Below, in pieces: positions 59,831 to 64,000 of a stretch of DNA of 64,000 bases. Position numbers and translations under genes: made by a program. The notes under the pieces were generated by a model. That model searched no databases. It was not told where the DNA came from and was given only the letters and a program-made list of their open reading frames with translations. Source of the stretch: Anaerolineae bacterium (GTDB lineage Bacteria > Chloroflexota > Anaerolineae > Aggregatilineales > Phototrophicaceae); assembly GCA_019912965.1 (NCBI GenBank), contig JAIOHM010000039.1, forward strand, positions 1 through 64,000. The letters are read 5' to 3'. Position 1 is the first letter of the stretch. Every line of letters begins with the position of its first letter.

Positions 59831-61762
59831 TCAACTCACTAACACTACATTCGGCGCACGTTCACCGTCGCTGCCAGCGCGTTTGCGTTCGTGCATGGGC
59901 TTCACGGGTGGGCATTCCCACGCCATTGCTTCAGTTTCTGAACGCATCTCTTTGAATTTGGGCAGGATGCCACAGGCGAAGCACTTATCGCGGCAGTCCA
60001 CACGTGTCTCACCCTTGATGCTCATCAGATAATCGTCGACCAAAAATTTCTTATGGACGGCAGCATCAATGTGATCCCATGGAAAGACTTCATCAATAGC
60101 GCGTTCGCGGTGGGTATAAAAACGCGGGTCAAGTCCATTTTCGTCCAATGCCTGCAGCCACAGATCATGGTGATGTCCATCCTGCCATGCATCGAATTTG
60201 CAACCAAGTTCCCACGCTCGTTGAATGACGCGTCCCATGCGACGGTCTGCACGGCTCATGATGCCCTCGAAATCGCTTTCGGTGATGTTGTTCCATCGCA
60301 GGTGCAAGCCGTGTCCGCGTAGTTGGTCTTTCAAGAGGCGCAGTTTTTGCTCAACCTGCTCATGGGTATCCTGCGGCACCCACTGAAAAGGAGTGTGCGG
60401 CTTGGGGATGAAGGTACTGACCCCAATGTTGACATTGGCTTTGTTGCCTAAAAGTTTTTGCCCTTCGCGCAGCACCGCTTTGCACAGATTGACAATCGCC
60501 TGAACATCTTCCAGCGTTTCTTCTGGATGGCCAATCATGAAATAGAACTTGATCGTTCGCCAACCGCGTGAGTAGACGGCGCGGGCAGCTTCCAGGACTT
60601 GCTCATCGGAGACATATTTGTTGATGATGTCACGCATTTTTTCAGTGGCGGCTTCAGGAGCGAAAGTGAATCCACCTCGCCGTGTATCACCCAACTTGTC
60701 CAGCAGATCAGCGCTGGTGCTTTCGATTCGCAAGCTCGGTAGACTCAAGCTCAGGCCAGAGTCATGATATTTCTCATGTACCGCGTCGGCTAGTTCATGG
60801 ACGAAAACATAATCCGACGACGATAATGAGAGCAGACTGATTTCCTCAAACCCTGTGTTGGTGATGATCTCGGCAATGGCGTTCATCACTTCTGGAACAG
60901 GCCGTTCGCGTACCGGGCGGGTAATCATCCCAGCATGGCAGAAACGACAGCCGCGTGTGCAGCCGCGCATGATCTCAATCGGGGCGCGGTTATGTACTGT
61001 GTCGATATTGGGCACAAGAAAATGGGTGAACGGTTTGGTCAGTACTGGGACAATACGTTTGAGTACCCGTTTTGGAGCTTCCGGCGTATTGGGTTCGACA
61101 GTGGCAATTGTGCCATCATTGTTATAGGCGACATCATAAAAACGCGGCACATACATACCCTGAATGCGGGCGATGGCGCGTAACTGGTCGTAACGGTTCG
61201 CCCCTCGCATGGCCTGTAGTGTGTGGGCGACTTCAACAATAATTTCTTCGCCCTCACCGATCACGAAAGCGTCGATGAAATCGGCCATTGGTTCCGGATT
61301 GTAACAGGAATGCCCACCAGCGATGACTAAAGGATAGGTTTCATCACGGTCGAGGCTGCGAAGGGGCATACCAGCCAAGTCCAGAAGGTTGAGTACATTG
61401 GTATACAATTGCTCATAAGGCAGGCTGATGCCGAGTAGATCGAAGTCACGAATAGAGTGGCGACTTTCCAGCGAGTACAGTGGAATGTCTTCAGCCCGCA
61501 TATGCTCTTCCATATCCAGCCACGGGCTAAAAATCCGTTCGGCCAGCATATCTGACTGGTTATTGATTTGCTCGTAGAGGATCATGATGCCCAAATTGGA
61601 CATACCGAGATCGTAAATATCGGGGAAGGCGAGAGCGACTTTGAAATCCGTGTTGTCCCAATCTTTGACGATACTGTTATACTCGCCGCCAACGTAACGA
61701 CCCGGTTTGGTGACACGCGGCAGAATGCGCTTGAGCTTACGATCCAGTTTGTTGATTACCAT
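59831..61762 (-). CDS. radical SAM protein, TIGR03960 type
   Basis: 643 residues from ATG 61762 (MVINKLDRKLKRILPRV; the longer frame adds 15 less likely residues). The N-terminal half is B12-binding-like (VALAFPDIYDLGMSNLGIMILYEQIN, VIAGGHSCYNPEPMADFIDAF); the radical SAM site is RGCTRGCRFCHAGMITRP (CxxxCxxC) near residue 290. A C-terminal Cys pair region (CRDKCFACGILPKF) could hold another cluster. Proteins of this type often sit beside DUF2344 and ribosomal or RNase genes, and a role in tRNA or ribosome modification has been suggested; it is unproved. Downstream neighbour is the MurA-like gene. Confidence 0.88.
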   Translation of the reverse strand: MVINKLDRKLKRILPRVTKPGRYVGGEYNSIVKDWDNTDFKVALAFPDIYDLGMSNLGIMILYEQINNQSDMLAERIFSPWLDMEEHMRAEDIPLYSLESRHSIRDFDLLGISLPYEQLYTNVLNLLDLAGMPLRSLDRDETYPLVIAGGHSCYNPEPMADFIDAFVIGEGEEIIVEVAHTLQAMRGANRYDQLRAIARIQGMYVPRFYDVAYNNDGTIATVEPNTPEAPKRVLKRIVPVLTKPFTHFLVPNIDTVHNRAPIEIMRGCTRGCRFCHAGMITRPVRERPVPEVMNAIAEIITNTGFEEISLLSLSSSDYVFVHELADAVHEKYHDSGLSLSLPSLRIESTSADLLDKLGDTRRGGFTFAPEAATEKMRDIINKYVSDEQVLEAARAVYSRGWRTIKFYFMIGHPEETLEDVQAIVNLCKAVLREGQKLLGNKANVNIGVSTFIPKPHTPFQWVPQDTHEQVEQKLRLLKDQLRGHGLHLRWNNITESDFEGIMSRADRRMGRVIQRAWELGCKFDAWQDGHHHDLWLQALDENGLDPRFYTHRERAIDEVFPWDHIDAAVHKKFLVDDYLMSIKGETRVDCRDKCFACGILPKFKEMRSETEAMAWECPPVKPMHERKRAGSDGERAPNVVLVS

Positions 61763-61903
61763 AAAACACATTCCTGTAGTCATTTTTAACGACTTGTTCA
61801 CCGCCATTATAGCGACTGCAAACCGGCAAGGATAGCCAAAATGGGTTTTATGACTGATAAACAGGCTGGAACAGGTGGCGATTAGAAAAGAGGTAGAGTA
61901 AAG

Positions 61904-62977
61904 TTGAAATTGGGTTTATTTGGATTACTTTTTTTGCTGGTATTTTGGCAGCAGGATGCAATACCTGCCGTGATTGGTGCTGCCAATATTGAGCATTTGC
62001 AGTCCATTATGCAGATTGATTTTGCCAGCATGGAGTCAGACCGAATCGAAAATGGCTGGTTTGCCCTCAGCCGGGATGGTGAGCGGATGGCGGTTATCAG
62101 TCGTAACGAACATCTCATCGTGTGGAATGCAGCCGGTGATCTGCTGGATAATTACTTCATCCTTGGTGCAGATGGATTGGCGGCAACTGCTTTGGATGCG
62201 ACCTTCAACCCGGATGGTCATGTGCTGGTTTCGGCGCATACCGATGGGGGAGCACATTACACGGCTTTTCGAGGAATAGGCGCTGATGTTACTGAATATT
62301 ATCGCTTTCCTACTGCTGATGTACCGTTACGTGTTTGGGCGAACGACTTTACATGGCTGGAAATTTCTCCGATTGATTACCTGAAAACCCGCTTTGTGCT
62401 GCAAATAAATCCCACCATTATGAATCGTTTGCGCGTCAACGAAGAACTCTCGGACGCAGAATTATTTGAACTGCCATCCGGCCCTGAAAATGATGCAGAT
62501 GCTTTTTTGCGTATCGGGCGAATTGCACCGCCACTGGCCGTAACTGTAACGCAAGAAGGACTGGTTAAACGCTGGAATCTGGAAAGCGGATTGGTGACGG
62601 CCACAGCGGAGGTTGATGTTATGCCGGGTGCGGGACAGATTACACCAGATGGCCGTTATTTTGCGTGGCGCGATGGTGAGTCTGCGAATTTACATGTGCT
62701 TGATTTTGAAACGGGTGAAGACCGGATCGTGGTTGCGTTAGATGGAGCTTATATTCCATTTCTTTTGCTGACCCCTGATGCCGATGTAGTTATTGGCGTG
62801 GATGTTGGGTTAAAGCCAGTGGTGGTTGCCTGGGATACAGCGACTGGTGAACGCATTGATCTGGGAGAATACCGGGTCTGTAATCGTCAACCGGATATGG
62901 TGCGTCTGAGCCATGATGGTACGACGCTGGTAGTGGGCTGCGATACCGGGCTGGATATTTGGAGAATAGAGGAGTAA
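61904..62977 (+). CDS. secreted WD40/propeller-like protein
   Basis: 357 residues from TTG 61904 (AAGAGG upstream). A short signal-like start (LGLFGLLFLLVFWQQDAIPA) is followed by repeated WD40-like strands: WFALSRDGERMAVISRNEHLIVWNAAG, VTQEGLVKRWNLESGL, LSHDGTTLVVGCDTGLDIW. About six to seven blades fit the length, so one propeller. It binds a partner rather than catalysing. Four bases separate it from the roadblock-domain gene, so both belong to one transcription unit. Function unknown. Confidence 0.7.
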   Translation: MKLGLFGLLFLLVFWQQDAIPAVIGAANIEHLQSIMQIDFASMESDRIENGWFALSRDGERMAVISRNEHLIVWNAAGDLLDNYFILGADGLAATALDATFNPDGHVLVSAHTDGGAHYTAFRGIGADVTEYYRFPTADVPLRVWANDFTWLEISPIDYLKTRFVLQINPTIMNRLRVNEELSDAELFELPSGPENDADAFLRIGRIAPPLAVTVTQEGLVKRWNLESGLVTATAEVDVMPGAGQITPDGRYFAWRDGESANLHVLDFETGEDRIVVALDGAYIPFLLLTPDADVVIGVDVGLKPVVVAWDTATGERIDLGEYRVCNRQPDMVRLSHDGTTLVVGCDTGLDIWRIEE

Positions 62978-62981
62978 TTCT

Positions 62982-63416
62982 ATGGACTGGTTCGAAAGAT
63001 TGGCCGGAAATCGTTATGTTGATGTGGTGATGTTGGCGAATAATCAGGGGCGGCTGTTGCGTTCTTCCCGCAGTGTGAGCAGCGAGGATGAGTTGCTGCC
63101 TTCGATGCTTCAGGCTTTGGAAGTGTTGGCACAAACGCTGGCAGAGGAATTTGGGTGCGGTGCAGCACAGATGGTACAGCTTTCCACTGAACATGGACAT
63201 TTGCTGCTTTTCCCGCTGGCACAGTCTACCCATTATCTGGTGGTACTGGTGGAACGGGCTGCGCCATTGATGCTGATTTTGATTGAGATTGAGCGTACTC
63301 TAAAAAATCTGTCACAGGATGATCTGGCGGCGCTTGACCAGTCACCGGAATTGGATGCTGGTGAACTGATTGAAGCAGTGCGGGAATGGCTGCGGGGTGG
63401 AGGCACAGCAGATTAA
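62982..63416 (+). CDS. roadblock/LC7-like protein
   Basis: 144 residues. VMLANNQGRLLRSSRSVSSEDELLPSMLQALEVLAQTLAEEF then QMVQLSTEHGHLLLFPLAQSTHYLVVLVERAAPLMLILIEIERTL is the roadblock pattern: helix, strand, second long helix. Roadblock proteins such as MglB regulate small GTPases or act as dimer scaffolds. No MglA-like GTPase is in the window. It starts four bases after the propeller gene. The acidic C-terminus (DQSPELDAGELIEAVREW) extends past the usual domain. Confidence 0.7.
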   Translation: MDWFERLAGNRYVDVVMLANNQGRLLRSSRSVSSEDELLPSMLQALEVLAQTLAEEFGCGAAQMVQLSTEHGHLLLFPLAQSTHYLVVLVERAAPLMLILIEIERTLKNLSQDDLAALDQSPELDAGELIEAVREWLRGGGTAD

Positions 63417-63553
63417 TTGTTTAGAAAAATTGATGCCATATTCAGATTTAACCTTAACACTTCTGCGCAATGTTCTGTTATAATCAAGTTAGTATTTCGT
63501 TTCATTGTCGTCAGCAGATTGGCGGTAAACGCATCTTGTCCGAAAAAAATAAC

Positions 63554-63721
63554 ATGCAGCAAAGCAATCAAAACTCCAACCAGGAGGCGAATCCTTCCTG
63601 CCCTTACTGTCAACGTCGTTTCCATTCGTTGGATGAATTAACGCTCCACATTGTGACACGCCATACACAAAGCGGTAAGGTTACACGGCCACCAGCGCAG
63701 GCTGGATCAGGCAGCAAGTAG
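63554..63721 (+). CDS. C2H2 zinc-finger miniprotein
   Basis: 55 residues. A disordered Gln/Asn-rich head is followed by one classical C2H2 finger: C-x2-C-x12-H-x4-H (CPYC...LHIVTRH) with the hydrophobic Phe and Leu positions (RRFHSLDELTLH) in place, then a short polar tail. ATG 63554 starts MQQSNQNSNQEANPSCP; a longer frame to 63470 has no ribosome site. Single C2H2 proteins are rare in bacteria (Ros/MucR type differs). DNA, RNA or protein binding is possible. Confidence 0.65.
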   Translation: MQQSNQNSNQEANPSCPYCQRRFHSLDELTLHIVTRHTQSGKVTRPPAQAGSGSK

Positions 63722-63725
63722 TCGA

Positions 63726-64000
63726 TCAACCATTATTCAGCAGTTTTTGATACCTTTGGTTTCGCTCGGCAAGATCAATTTGTGTTGGGTTTAGTACTCC
63801 TACCCCTTCCAGACAAAATGAAGCGGCTATCGCGCCAGCCGCACCCGCTTCAAACCAATTTTTCCCGGATGTGATACCCCAAAGCAGCCCGCCACAGTAG
63901 GTATTCCCTGCTCCGGTTTGATCGACGATTCTGGAAACCGGAACTGCCGGGATGTAATGCTGTTCTTCCCGGTTGGCGACGATTGACCCTTTTCCCCCCA
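63726..64000 (-). CDS. PfkB-family carbohydrate kinase, 5' end outside the window
   Basis: Only the last 90 codons are present; the frame is open to the right edge. GGKGSIVANREE is the ATP-site GGKG segment, followed by VDQTGAGNTYCGGLLWGI, the second PfkB signature. There the usual DTxGAGD catalytic Asp is Asn (GAGN), as in some Mak32-like members. Sugar or nucleoside kinase function is the family default; with GAGN the phosphoryl transfer residue is changed and activity is uncertain. It converges on the zinc-finger gene, four bases apart. Confidence 0.8.
   Translation of the reverse strand, partial: GGKGSIVANREEQHYIPAVPVSRIVDQTGAGNTYCGGLLWGITSGKNWFEAGAAGAIAASFCLEGVGVLNPTQIDLAERNQRYQKLLNNG

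Overview
The window looks like a chromosomal segment of a Chloroflexota bacterium, probably Anaerolineae-like, carrying an integrated plasmid-like element. The assignment is an inference from overall character: lipoproteins and surface proteins with long Thr/Pro linkers followed by PPC or fibronectin-like repeats, subtilases, a PHAX-domain protein, a radical SAM protein of the TIGR03960 type, a roadblock protein, and TTG/GTG starts with GGAGG ribosome sites. No rRNA, tRNA or CRISPR array was found.

Region 1 (1 to about 17,380) is an integrated replicon. In order it has a partial TolB-like propeller protein, an AEP-primase/CHC2 replication protein, ParA with a small partner, a winged-helix Rep-like protein, an origin-like stretch (22-bp iterons plus a perfect DnaA box), a densely structured non-coding block, a set of very small ORFs with strong ribosome sites, an HTH/TPR regulator divergent from an MFS exporter, and a transfer-type module (membrane protein, FtsK/VirD4-type ATPase, replication-relaxation protein, small membrane peptides). 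It ends with an excisionase-like protein and a large serine recombinase. The recombinase 3' end runs into a chromosomal yifB/comM gene, which is cut at its NPCPCG motif. This is the right-hand junction; the left end lies outside the window.

Region 2 (17,372 to 28,240) holds truncated yifB, acylphosphatase, the PHAX-domain protein, a cell-surface glycan cluster (two tandem GT4 glycosyltransferases, a flippase, an asparagine-synthetase-like protein without the glutaminase cysteine), rpmF, a 95-bp fabD relic, and an aminotransferase behind an attenuator-like leader. Region 3 (28,239 to 36,797) encodes two very large secreted proteins: a tandem subtilase with a P domain and a 1606-residue repeat protein.

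Region 4 (37,324 to 48,705) is mostly housekeeping: glmS, plsC, an RluB-type pseudouridine synthase, a DUF433/DUF5615 pair, a beta-hydroxyacid dehydrogenase, a membrane GT2, an orphan OmpR-type regulator, an SH3/PPC lipoprotein and ddl. Region 5 (48,900 to 52,260) has a DUF456 protein and a gene split by an intact IS630-family element whose removal restores the frame exactly. Region 6 (52,263 to 64,000) has an ALDH/SDR/glutamine-synthetase-like operon, a Mur-related cluster (membrane-anchored Mur ligase, hydrolase, a MurA paralogue lacking both key catalytic residues, radical SAM protein), then a propeller protein, a roadblock protein, a C2H2 zinc-finger miniprotein and the C-terminus of a PfkB-family kinase.
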